A DNA stretch of 64,000 bases, from assembly GCA_035548175.1 (NCBI GenBank), contig DASZTO010000004.1:6709-70708 (forward strand), written 5' to 3'. A model generated the notes under the pieces. It saw only the letters and a list, made by a program, of their open reading frames with translations, was not told the DNA's origin and did no database searches. Position 1 is the first letter of the stretch; each line of letters opens with the position of its first letter. This document shows positions 41,840 through 49,846 of the stretch, piece by piece. The DNA comes from CALCHA01 sp035548175. GTDB taxonomy: Bacteria > Planctomycetota > Phycisphaerae > WQYP01. The translations under genes and the position numbers were made by a program.

Positions 41840-43489
41840 CGCGGACAATTTTTCCCGATCCGCCATGGCCGCCGCGGCCTCTTCCACATCGTCAAAATGA
41901 TGCTTCGTCGTCCCGATGATCTGGTAATTCTCATGCCCTTTGCCGGCGATCAGCACCACATCCCCCGCTTCCGCCATCTCGATCGCCATGCGAATCGCCG
42001 CCCTTCGATCGGCCTCCACGCTGATCTTCCCGCCGCGTCGCCACCCCTCGGAAAATCCCGCGCAAATCTCCTCGATAATAGCCCCCGCCTCCTCCGTCCG
42101 CGGGTTGTCGCTGGTCACGATCACCCGATCCGCCAGCGCCTCGGCAATCCGCCCCATCTTCGGCCGCTTCGTCCGATCCCGATCCCCCCCACACCCAAAC
42201 ACGCAAATCAACCGCCCCGGTGGCATCGGCGTTCCGCCGATGTCTCCCCCCATAGTCGCGCGCACCGCCGCCAGCACATTCGCCAAAGCATCGTGCGTGT
42301 GCGCATAATCGACAAATACCTGAAAATCTCCCTCCCACTCGATGCGCTGCAATCGACCGGGAGCGCCCCTCGCCCGAAGCAGCGCCTTCGTACCTTCGAA
42401 CAACCCTTCCGCACTGAAACCTAATCCATACATGGCTGCATATGCGCTCACCAGATTGTATGCGTTGTGCTTGCCCACCAGCGGAGTATCCAGCTGCATC
42501 AAATACGGAATCTTCTTTGGGGTGGGAGTAGTTTCTATTTCCGGGCCGGAGACGTATACGACCATCCCTCCGCTCGTCATTTTGGTCACAAGTCCGGACC
42601 AGCCGTTCTGCGGCCGATCTGCGGCTTTGAGAAGTCCATGCCCGCTTAAGTCGATTTCGACGTGATACCGGAGTACCTGCGCCTTGCAATCCCTCACCAT
42701 CTTCTCCCCCCACGCGTCATCCACATTCACCACCGCCGCCGCATCTTTCCCCAACCCGTCAAACAAAATCTTCTTCGCCGCCGCGTACTCCTCCATCGTC
42801 CCGTGATAATCCAGATGATCCCCCGTCAGATTCGTAAAAATCCCCACCGCGAAATCAATCCCCGCCGTCCGCTGCTGATGCAACGCATGGCTGCTCACTT
42901 CCATCACGCAGTGCGTCACTCCGTTGGCGTGCATCCGCGAGAACAGCTCCACCAGTTCCACCGCCCCCGGCGTCGTCATCTCCGCCGGAACCACCACCTG
43001 GCCGTCATCAATCTCCACCGTCCCGATCATCCCCACCTTCGTCCCCGCCGCCTTGAGCACCGATCGCAGCAGATACGCCACCGTCGTTTTGCCCTTCGTC
43101 CCGGTCACCCCGATCACCTTCATGCCGGCAGTCGGATTCCCCGCCATCTCATGGGCCAGCAGCGCACACGCCCGATTCACATCGTCCACCCGCGCCGATC
43201 CGACACCTTCGATGTCGATGGTCATTTCCCCTACGATCGCCACGGCGCCCCGATTGATTGCGTCCACGATAAACTTCGTTCCATCCGCTTTCGTCCCGCT
43301 GCGCGCCACGAAAACGTCGCCCGGCTTCACCTTTCGGGAATCATCCGAAACCCCGCGAATCTCAGGATCGTTCCCCCCCGAACCGTCCGACCACGGCGTC
43401 GGTGTGCGCGTCTTCCCGTCCCGCACCTCCGTCACCGCCAGGCCGCGCTCCGCCGTGCGCTTCATCAATTCCGAAAACCGCATCGTCAT
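41825..43489 (-). CDS. murE: UDP-MurNAc-Ala-Glu: meso-diaminopimelate ligase
   Basis: MurE adds the third amino acid of the peptide stem. The 554-aa product has DDSRKVKPGDVFVARSGTKA, the P-loop VIGVTGTKGKTTVAYLLRSV, VMEVSSHALHQQRTAGIDFA, NLTGDHLDYHGTMEEYAAAK and VIVTSDNPRTEEAGAIIEEI; the DNPR motif indicates meso-diaminopimelate rather than lysine. The start at 43489 has AAAGGA 6 bases upstream. The C-terminus (SANAHK) is encoded within a repeat array. 76 bases separate it from ftsI. Confidence 0.95.
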   Translation of the reverse strand: MTMRFSELMKRTAERGLAVTEVRDGKTRTPTPWSDGSGGNDPEIRGVSDDSRKVKPGDVFVARSGTKADGTKFIVDAINRGAVAIVGEMTIDIEGVGSARVDDVNRACALLAHEMAGNPTAGMKVIGVTGTKGKTTVAYLLRSVLKAAGTKVGMIGTVEIDDGQVVVPAEMTTPGAVELVELFSRMHANGVTHCVMEVSSHALHQQRTAGIDFAVGIFTNLTGDHLDYHGTMEEYAAAKKILFDGLGKDAAAVVNVDDAWGEKMVRDCKAQVLRYHVEIDLSGHGLLKAADRPQNGWSGLVTKMTSGGMVVYVSGPEIETTPTPKKIPYLMQLDTPLVGKHNAYNLVSAYAAMYGLGFSAEGLFEGTKALLRARGAPGRLQRIEWEGDFQVFVDYAHTHDALANVLAAVRATMGGDIGGTPMPPGRLICVFGCGGDRDRTKRPKMGRIAEALADRVIVTSDNPRTEEAGAIIEEICAGFSEGWRRGGKISVEADRRAAIRMAIEMAEAGDVVLIAGKGHENYQIIGTTKHHFDDVEEAAAAMADREKLSANAHK

Positions 43490-43565
43490 CTGAATTCCTT
43501 TCCCACCCCCCAAAAGAATCTTCGTGACGTTCATTTCTTCATGACTTCGCGCTCCATCCGGGAGC

Positions 43566-45557
43566 TCAATGCGCCCCCGCGCGCCGCCCTGCCGCCCCTC
43601 CCGCCGCGCCCGTCTTCTTCGCATCGCCCGGCATATCCGTCTGCACGTGATCGGGCGGCACCTGCAGATACAAGAGCGTCCGCTCCATGATCGCCGTCGC
43701 CGCCGGCGCCGCCACCTTCGCCGCGAAATGCCCGATGCGCTTGTCGGGTTTGTGCACCGTCACCAGCACGATCACCCGCGGATCCCGCAGCGGACCTCCG
43801 CTCAAAAAGCTCGCGTTGATGTCCTTTTCGCCGTAGCCATGGCCCGCATCCGAGCCGCGCGCCACCCCCGCGATGTTCGCCGTCCCGGTCTTGCCATACA
43901 AATCGTAGAGCTTGCTCTTCACTTCATGCGCCGTGCCATACTCATACACCCCCGACATCACGCCGCGCATGGTCATTACCGTTTCTTTGCTGATGATCTG
44001 CTTCTCGACGGGCGCACCGGCGACATCCGACCAGGGCACCGTTTTGCCCGGCGTCTCCTCCACCGCATTGATGATCCGCGGCGTCACCAGATAGCCCCCG
44101 TTGGCGAACGCGCAGAAGGCCCGCGCCAACTGCAATGGCGTCGCCGCCACCGCATAGCCGAAGCTCGCCGACGTCAGCGTCCCATTGGTCCACTGGCTTA
44201 GCGGCGCCAGCAGGCCTTTCTGGTCTCCCGGCAACTCCACCCCCGTCCGCTGGCCAAAGCCAAATTTCGTCAACCCCTCATACATCATCGGCTTGCCCAT
44301 TTTCCAGCCGATCTGCGACATCCCCACGTTGCTGGAATGCACCAGGATGTCCTTCACCGACAGCATCCCGTAACCCTCCACGTCCGTCACCAGCCGCCCC
44401 GTCGGATCGGCCCAGCGACCGCCGTGACAATCGATCATGTCCGTCGGCTTCACCACGTGGTTCTCAAACGCCGTCGCCATCACGAAGGGCTTGAAGATCG
44501 ATCCGGGCTCATAGGGATCGGTCACCGCCTTGTTGCGGCGCGTGTCCGGGTCGGCGTGCGTGAAGTCGGTCGGATCGAAAAACGGATAATTCGCCATCGC
44601 CAGGATGCGCCCGCTGTAAGGATCCATCACAATCGCGGCGCCGCTCTCGGCGTTGAAATCGTTCACGGCTTTTTGCAGTTCATCCTGCGCGATTCCCTGG
44701 ATCACCGAGTTGATCGTCAGCCACACGTCGCGCCCGTCGTCGGGCGCCGTGTAGCGCTGGTCCTGCACCAGCAGCGTGTGCCGCGAGGCGTCCTTCGTGA
44801 CGAACATTTCTCCGGGCATGCCGCGCAGCAGGAAATCCAACTGGTGCTCCATTCCGTCCACCCCCTCGTAATTGTTAGCAAACCCGATCACGCTGCCCCC
44901 GAGCGTTTTCATGGGATACACCCGCTTGATCGACTTCACGAACCCCACCCCGTCGAGCGTGTGATAAAGAATGCGCGCCTTTTCGGTTGCCTCAGCGCGG
45001 ACCGCCGCGTCCTTGTCATGCGTCGCGATGCGGTTCTCATCCCGGCTTTCCTCGCGGAGCTTCGCCTTGAGGGCCGCGAACCGGTTGTAAAAATCCTCAT
45101 CCACTTCCTTGGCCAGCCACAAAAACCGCCGCGGTTTGCCGTCCGCATAGGTCGCGTTCTGCTCGATCTGAAACAGCAGCTCATCGGCGGGCTTGTTCAC
45201 CAGCGGGGAGAGCGCCTCGACCAGCATGTCTTTGGCCTTTTGCGCCTCCTCCGGATCATCCTTGAGCGCGTTGAGCTTCCCCTCGGGATCCACAATGTAG
45301 CCCGGATCGGCGAATAAGTTGTACATGCGCACGGACAACGCCCCCGGCGTGCCATCGGAAAACAGGATCGTCCCCCGGTCGGCCATGATCGGCAGCACCG
45401 CCGTGTTCTGCCGCGCGAGCTTCTCGCGCAGATCAGGCGTCACATGCGCCTGGAGATAGGCCACCCGCCCCAGCAGGCCGAGCAATCCCAGCACCGTGAG
45501 CACGAGCATTCCACTTGCGAGCCGTTGGGTCCGTTTCACCGCATCCATCGCAGTCAT
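43566..45557 (-). CDS. ftsI: Division-type class B penicillin-binding protein (FtsI/PBP3)
   Basis: FtsI makes septal peptide cross-links. The 663-aa product has a membrane anchor (MLVLTVLGLLGLLGRVAYLQ), a pedestal domain with ADRGTILFSDGTPGALSVRM (the usual RGxI motif), and the transpeptidase: active-site YEPGSIFKPFVMATAF (SxxK), SSNVGMSQIGWKMG (SxN) and LYGKTGTANIAGVARG (KTG). No PASTA domains. The order rsmH-ftsL-ftsI-murE-murF-mraY supports a division role. The last 25 residues are Ala/Gly-rich. Confidence 0.94.
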   Translation of the reverse strand: MTAMDAVKRTQRLASGMLVLTVLGLLGLLGRVAYLQAHVTPDLREKLARQNTAVLPIMADRGTILFSDGTPGALSVRMYNLFADPGYIVDPEGKLNALKDDPEEAQKAKDMLVEALSPLVNKPADELLFQIEQNATYADGKPRRFLWLAKEVDEDFYNRFAALKAKLREESRDENRIATHDKDAAVRAEATEKARILYHTLDGVGFVKSIKRVYPMKTLGGSVIGFANNYEGVDGMEHQLDFLLRGMPGEMFVTKDASRHTLLVQDQRYTAPDDGRDVWLTINSVIQGIAQDELQKAVNDFNAESGAAIVMDPYSGRILAMANYPFFDPTDFTHADPDTRRNKAVTDPYEPGSIFKPFVMATAFENHVVKPTDMIDCHGGRWADPTGRLVTDVEGYGMLSVKDILVHSSNVGMSQIGWKMGKPMMYEGLTKFGFGQRTGVELPGDQKGLLAPLSQWTNGTLTSASFGYAVAATPLQLARAFCAFANGGYLVTPRIINAVEETPGKTVPWSDVAGAPVEKQIISKETVMTMRGVMSGVYEYGTAHEVKSKLYDLYGKTGTANIAGVARGSDAGHGYGEKDINASFLSGGPLRDPRVIVLVTVHKPDKRIGHFAAKVAAPAATAIMERTLLYLQVPPDHVQTDMPGDAKKTGAAGGAAGRRAGAH

Positions 45558-45593
45558 CCATCCCTGTTCGCCGCCCCCGCCGCCGTTGTGTCG

Positions 45594-45947
45594 TCAGGGC
45601 CGATTCGGGTTCACGCGCCCGCCGCCCGCATCGCCGCGCACCGGCGCCACCAGGTCGGTCTCGATCGCCGGCGGCGCATTGCCGCTGCCGGCCGCTTTGG
45701 TCGAGGTGTGGGGCCGCAGCGCCGCGCCGGTATCCACGCCCGCGTCGCGCAGGCCCGAGGCGAGGGCCCAGGGGTTCGTCCGCTCGGCGATTTGCGCCCG
45801 CTGGGCCCACAGGCTCTGTTCGCGGGCATGGATCTCATCGTGAATTTTCACGCTCTGGCTGGTCAATTCGAGGCGGTGCTGCCGCAACGCCAGCAGCGCC
45901 ATGGCCAGCGCCAGAAACGTCCCCAGCATGAACAGCAACTTGAACAC
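45594..45947 (-). CDS. FtsL-like small division protein
   Basis: In the ftsL position just before ftsI, this reads as a short bitopic protein: LLFMLGTFLALAMALLALRQ as membrane helix, then RLELTSQSVKIHDEIHAREQ, a coiled-coil-like helix, and a polar tail (117 aa from GTG 45947, with GGAAG 6 bases before). The size and layout fit FtsL, which recruits FtsI with FtsB and FtsQ, but FtsL proteins diverge too much for sequence proof. A longer open frame begins at 46043 and cannot be excluded. Confidence 0.65.
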   Translation of the reverse strand: MFKLLFMLGTFLALAMALLALRQHRLELTSQSVKIHDEIHAREQSLWAQRAQIAERTNPWALASGLRDAGVDTGAALRPHTSTKAAGSGNAPPAIETDLVAPVRGDAGGGRVNPNRP

Positions 45948-46163
45948 GAAAAACTTCCGTTCAACGCCTCTTTGCCGCCGGCCTCGGCCGACGCTTGGAC
46001 TCCGGTCCCGCGCTCGCCCGGCCGGGTTTGGCGCCCGGCGCAAACACGTGAACCGGAGCCTCCGGGCCCCGGTCCTACGCTCGTATCGGCTCTTTTATCG
46101 GCCAGCCCTGAACCTTTGTGGCTCACATTCTAAAGAACCGGCGCGGGCCGCCGCAATGCCGCC

Positions 46164-47171
46164 TCACATCGGCAGCTTCAACGTGGCGCCCGCCTGCAGC
46201 GACCCGGCATCCTTGATCCCGTTCACCGCCATCAGCTTCTTTTCAACATCGCGATAATTCGCACTGTCCACACGCTTGGCGATCTTCTCGAGCGAATCGC
46301 CCGGCTTCACCACATAGGTCCTGGCGGGCTTTAATTTGGTGGAAGGCGCATCCGCTGTCGCAACGGCGGTTGCGTGCCCACCGGTCGCCCCGCCGGGCTG
46401 ATGGATCACCACCGCCGCATCCGCGGCTTTCGCCGGAGACCCCGTTGCCGCCTTCGGAGCGCTGGGCGCCGCCGCCGACGCCACCGCTGGAGCATCGGGA
46501 ATCACGATCGTCCGCCCCGCGATCAGGAACGGCTGCCCGTTCTTCATCAGCGATGGATTCGCCGCCGTGATCCGCGCCCGGTTTGCGCTGGTATCGGCCT
46601 TGTAGAACTTCCTGGCAATCTTGTCCAGGGAATCTCCCTTGGCAATCACATACGCCTGCCCCGCCGTCTTCGCCGGAGCCGTCTTCACAAGCGGCTGCGC
46701 CCCATCCATTGCCGTACCGGAAAGCGCTGCCGCCGCGGGCTTCACGTCCCCCAATTGCACGGTTGCGGGCATGTCGTTGCTCTGCGCGGACACCAGCTCA
46801 ACCGGACCCGCCGGCACCACCGACACGGGTGCTTTGACCACCGGCTCCTCGGGCATCACCGGAGCCGCCGGCGCCGCCGAAGCCACGGTATCTTTCTGGG
46901 GCGTCATCGCCGCATAGGCCGCCGGCACCTGCGCCAGCACGCCGGTGGCCGTCCCCTGATCGGCACGCGCCATCGACGGCACGCCCACCGGCTGGAGAAT
47001 CTCTTCCCGCTTGGTTTCCCCGATCGGCAAGGGCGCCATCCGGCCCGTCGCCACATTGTTCGCCGCCGCCCCGCCCGCCGCCGGACCGCCCAGGTACTCC
47101 GACAGCAGCACCCCGATCAGCACGATCACCGCCAACCCCGTCAACATCCCGATTTTCGCTTCCTTGGTCAT
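46164..47171 (-). CDS. Membrane-anchored protein with two LysM domains
   Basis: The 335-aa product starts at ATG 47171 (AAGGGA 5 bases before). It has a short cytoplasmic N-terminus (MTKEAKIGML), a membrane helix (TGLAVIVLIGVLLSEYLGG), a long Pro/Ala/Val-rich linker, a LysM domain with VIAKGDSLDKIARKFYKADT and RTIVIPD, a second linker and a second LysM (YVVKPGDSLEKIAKRV, ending LQAGATLKLPM). LysM binds N-acetylglucosamine of peptidoglycan or chitin. It stands between rsmH and the ftsL-like gene, a place where a LysM protein is not part of the usual cluster, so a link to cell division is likely. Confidence 0.88.
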   Translation of the reverse strand: MTKEAKIGMLTGLAVIVLIGVLLSEYLGGPAAGGAAANNVATGRMAPLPIGETKREEILQPVGVPSMARADQGTATGVLAQVPAAYAAMTPQKDTVASAAPAAPVMPEEPVVKAPVSVVPAGPVELVSAQSNDMPATVQLGDVKPAAAALSGTAMDGAQPLVKTAPAKTAGQAYVIAKGDSLDKIARKFYKADTSANRARITAANPSLMKNGQPFLIAGRTIVIPDAPAVASAAAPSAPKAATGSPAKAADAAVVIHQPGGATGGHATAVATADAPSTKLKPARTYVVKPGDSLEKIAKRVDSANYRDVEKKLMAVNGIKDAGSLQAGATLKLPM

Positions 47172-47239
47172 GTCAATCCCTTGTCTCAAGCGCCGTCACT
47201 GGCTGGTCTCACTCACATTCCCTTCCGCCCCGCACCCCG

Positions 47240-48226
47240 TCACTGGTCATTCTCACGCATCGCACCCGCGCCGGTCCACCGTACCGCCCGCAGTTTCGCA
47301 CTTCGGCTTCGCGGGTTTCTCTGGCACTCCGCTTCGCCCGGCTCCAGCGGCTTCTTCGTCAACACCTCGCACAAACCTTCAGCTTCCCATTGCCGAACCG
47401 CCTGCTTCACCAGCCGATCCTCGCCGGAATGAAAACTGATAAACACGGCCCGGCCGCCCGCGTTCAGCATTCCCGGCACGCTCGCCAGAAAATCCCGCAG
47501 GCTCTCCAGTTCACCGTTGACCGCCATCCGTAGCGCTTGAAAGGTTCGCGTCGCCGGATCGATCTGGCCCCACTTCGCGGGAACCACTGATCGCACCAGC
47601 CGCGCGAGCTGTCCGGTGGTAAGTATCGGCTCCGCTTGGCGCGTCTGGATAATTTTCCGCGCAATCTTCCAGGCGAAGCGCTCCTGCGCGTACTCATGCA
47701 GCACGGTGGCGATCCGCTTCTCATCCCACTCCGCCAGCAGATCGGACGCCTTCTTTTTCAGCCGGGGATCCAGACGCATATCCAGCGGCGCTTCCGCGTT
47801 AAAACTCAGCCCATGCTTTGTTTCGAGCAGCTGATTCGTCGACACTCCCAGGTCCGCCAAAAGGCCGTCAACCCCCGTAATTTGCAGCTCGGCCAGCACA
47901 TCCGCCGCCTCCGCAAAATTAGCGTGAAACGTGCGAATCTCTACCTCAGCAATTCCAGCCCCCGCCTCACCTTCCACCCGCCCGCGCGCATATTTCAAAT
48001 TCACCGGATCCACATCCAGCGCGATCAGCATCCCCCCCGGAGACACCGCCCGCGCCAATTCCACCGCATGTCCCCCACGCCCCGCCGTGCAATCCATCAC
48101 CCGCTGCCCCGGCTTCAACGCCAGGTGCGCCAGCACCTCCCCCAGCATCACCGGCTCATGTCCATGCTCCCCCGCCCCCGCGCCCATCACCGCCATGAGC
48201 CCACCCGCTTCATAAGAAACACTCAC
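47240..48226 (-). CDS. rsmH: 16S rRNA cytosine-1402 N4-methyltransferase
   Basis: RsmH methylates N4 of C1402 in the ribosomal P site. The 328-aa product has HGHEPVMLGEVLAHLALKPG, the AdoMet motif MDCTAGRGGHAVELARAV (many relatives have DGTLGRGGH), LLADLGVSTNQLL, the helical insertion ATRTFQALRMAVNGELESLR and FISFHSGEDRLVKQAVRQW. GTG 48226 is the longest start; ATG 48196 is an alternative. It is separated from mraZ by an unusually long gap with a terminator. Confidence 0.94.
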   Translation of the reverse strand: MSVSYEAGGLMAVMGAGAGEHGHEPVMLGEVLAHLALKPGQRVMDCTAGRGGHAVELARAVSPGGMLIALDVDPVNLKYARGRVEGEAGAGIAEVEIRTFHANFAEAADVLAELQITGVDGLLADLGVSTNQLLETKHGLSFNAEAPLDMRLDPRLKKKASDLLAEWDEKRIATVLHEYAQERFAWKIARKIIQTRQAEPILTTGQLARLVRSVVPAKWGQIDPATRTFQALRMAVNGELESLRDFLASVPGMLNAGGRAVFISFHSGEDRLVKQAVRQWEAEGLCEVLTKKPLEPGEAECQRNPRSRSAKLRAVRWTGAGAMRENDQ

Positions 48227-48346
48227 TCTCTATCCACACACCAGCCTCACCGCCCCACGCCACCGCCCTATACCTCCCGGCAACCCGTGATGCAACTTCC
48301 GCCGCCCGCTTATCTCATACTCCACCGTAAGTCCCAAAAACCCGCT

Positions 48347-48373
48347 TTCGTGTCTTTTGTGTCCTTCGTGGCA
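48347..48373. repeat. Degenerate 9-base tandem array (3 units)
   Basis: Units ttcgtgtct, tttgtgtcc and ttcgtggca. Read on the other strand, they match the array at 11609-11634 (cacgaagga type). Confidence 0.65.
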
Positions 48374-48397
48374 ACTTTACGTCCCCGCCTGCCATTC

Positions 48398-48427
48398 ATT
48401 CGTGTCCATTTGTGAACATTTGTGGAA
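48398..48427. repeat. Degenerate 10-base tandem array (3 units)
   Basis: Units attcgtgtcc, atttgtgaac and atttgtggaa. The inverse core cacaaat is the same as in the murE/murF array at 41776. Confidence 0.65.
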
Positions 48428-48441
48428 AATTTCCCCCCGGC

Positions 48442-48478
48442 AAAAAAAAACGCGGGGGCACGACTGGCTCACGTGCCC
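48442..48478 (-). terminator. Intrinsic terminator between mraZ and rsmH
   Basis: On the minus strand, gggcacg (48472-48478) pairs with cgtgccc (48456-48462) around a 9-base loop and runs through CCGCG into nine T residues (48442-48450). It lies in the direction of dcw transcription, about 430 bases after mraZ and 220 before rsmH. Confidence 0.75.
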
Positions 48479-48643
48479 ACGCGTCCGCCTGATCCGTGGC
48501 TGACTTCGACGCCCATCCGTGAGCGCCCTGTGAATCATAAAGAAGGGCTGGTTCCACAGGGCATGACGCCGATCCCGTTGGTCAAGGCTCCTGCGATGCG
48601 TCCTGCCCGCTCGGAGACCCTGGCCCGTTTCCGCGTGTGCCGA

Positions 48644-48668
48644 GCCGAACACGGTCCATGTGTTCGGC
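48644..48668. promoter_or_regulatory. Hairpin with ggtccat loop in the mraZ-rsmH gap
   Basis: A perfect 9-bp stem (gccgaacac with gtgttcggc) closes the 7-base loop ggtccat. A looser hairpin at about 48703-48725 closes the similar loop ggtccct on arms ccggtgacac and gtgtgccgg. The repeated loop suggests a pair of related RNA or DNA elements. Confidence 0.5.
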
Positions 48669-48911
48669 CAGGCGCCGCGTGCGCCCTGCCTGTCCCGCCG
48701 CCGGTGACACGGTCCCTGTGTGCCGGGGTCGGCCAACCCTGTTTCCTTCGCGGTCCGGCGACCGGCTCTTCATGAACCTGATCGCCATCCCGCATTGCTT
48801 GCTGTCGCGTCCTGCGACTTGTACGCCGCTCCTTGCGACGCTTCCATTCCTGTTTGTCGCTTCATGCGACTCGTCTCGCCGCTCCCTGCGGCCTGTTTCG
48901 TCTCTCCCAAT

Positions 48912-49439
48912 TCACCCGACCGTTGCCGCGCTCGCGGAAGAGGGCGGGGGCGGGGTGAACATCTGCTGCATCGCGTTCTGGTAACTCGCCCGATCCGCCA
49001 GAAGCTCCCGCATGTGGTTGATGAAGTCTGCACGATTCCACAGCTCCATCCGGTCGTTCACGCCGACCAAGGTCACCTCGCGTCCCAGCATCGCGCCGCC
49101 AAACGGATCCGGCGTCTCGCTGTCCCGCATGAAGCGGTCCGGAATGATCACCCGGCCCTGCTTGTCCAATTCCAGCCGGCTGGCCATCGAAAACATCAGC
49201 CGCCGGATCTTCGCCGCCTCCGGGCTCATCGCGAGGCCCGCCGTGGCCTGCTCCGATAGCCGCTGAAACAGCTTCTCGGGTATCAGTTGTAAGTACCGGC
49301 TTTCCGGAACCAGGTAGAAAGCCGTCCCATCGATTTGCGGATCCATCCCGCCACGCACTTGGCTCGGAATGGCCAGGCGACCTTTGTCATCAATGACGTG
49401 ATCGAAGCGATCCGTGATGACCATGGTTCGCAAACCCAT
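48912..49439 (-). CDS. mraZ: Transcriptional regulator MraZ
   Basis: MraZ is a ring-forming DNA-binding protein that controls the dcw cluster. The 175-aa product has two SpoVT/AbrB-type domains: DRFDHVIDDKGRLAIPSQVR and LELDKQGRVIIPDRFMRD, each with the DxKGRxxIP motif. It is longer than the E. coli protein (152 aa) because of an insert and a Pro/Ser tail (TPPPPSSASAATVG). The second ATG (49424) is an alternative start. Candidate MraZ target boxes lie 235-285 bases upstream. Confidence 0.95.
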   Translation of the reverse strand: MGLRTMVITDRFDHVIDDKGRLAIPSQVRGGMDPQIDGTAFYLVPESRYLQLIPEKLFQRLSEQATAGLAMSPEAAKIRRLMFSMASRLELDKQGRVIIPDRFMRDSETPDPFGGAMLGREVTLVGVNDRMELWNRADFINHMRELLADRASYQNAMQQMFTPPPPSSASAATVG

Positions 49440-49673
49440 TCATGCCGGACTGGCTCATCGAGCGGCGATCTTTGTTGGGAATCCTCCCGCCCGCGCCCGG
49501 TTATGGGGGATGGGGGGGGGAGGGGGGCCGGGCGCTCCTGCTTCCGGCATATCCCACAAGGGGCTCGCGCCCCGGCCGCTCGACTCGCCCTTCCGGGCCG
49601 CTGCTGCATCACCACGTTCCTTGTGGCCTTGACGCGGCAGCCGAGTCGGTGGAATGTCAGGCGATGTCTTTCG
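49440..49673 (-). other. Leader region of mraZ
   Basis: If the promoter above is right, mraZ has a leader of about 250 bases. It contains a G-run on the plus strand (49506-49527) and GC-rich hairpins (for example around ggggctcgcgcccc at 49560-49573) but no gene that I can support. Confidence 0.4.
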
Positions 49674-49727
49674 ACCCACTGACTTCCACTGAGAGTGTAT
49701 TCTGCCCCACTTTAATCCCCACTGCAA
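49674..49727 (-). promoter_or_regulatory. Candidate mraZ promoter with MraZ boxes
   Basis: On the minus strand TTGCAG (49722-49727) and CAGAAT (49699-49704) are 17 bases apart and resemble -35 and -10 boxes. Two GTGGGG motifs (49717-49722 and 49705-49710) lie in the spacer, and GTGGAA (49684-49689) and GTGGGT (49674-49679) follow just downstream. MraZ of other bacteria binds repeated GTGGG-like boxes about 10 bases apart before its own gene. Spacing here is 12, 21 and 10 bases. Confidence 0.55.
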
Positions 49728-49846
49728 CAGAAAACTCTCCGCCCTGAAAAGGGATGAGTTGTGGGAAGCCGGTGGATAAGCTCAGCAGCCACCACCCCTA
49801 GTCCCAGAAGCTCAGCCGTAACACCATACCTTGAGGATGAGCACAG

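Larger units (their letters stand above)
48227..48911. other. Long leader-like gap between mraZ and rsmH
   Basis: In most bacteria mraZ and rsmH are adjacent. Here 685 bases separate them. They hold a 9-base array (48347-48373), a 10-base array (48398-48427), a minus-strand terminator (48442-48478), two hairpins with near-identical ggtcc loops (48644-48668 and about 48703-48725) and a roughly 50-base imperfect direct repeat (48810-48890). The open frames in it have no family look. Confidence 0.7.

Noticed and set aside
48535..48795. An 86-codon frame in the mraZ-rsmH gap as a possible small gene
   Set aside because: It has no ribosome site, odd composition, and overlaps the hairpins that better explain the sequence.
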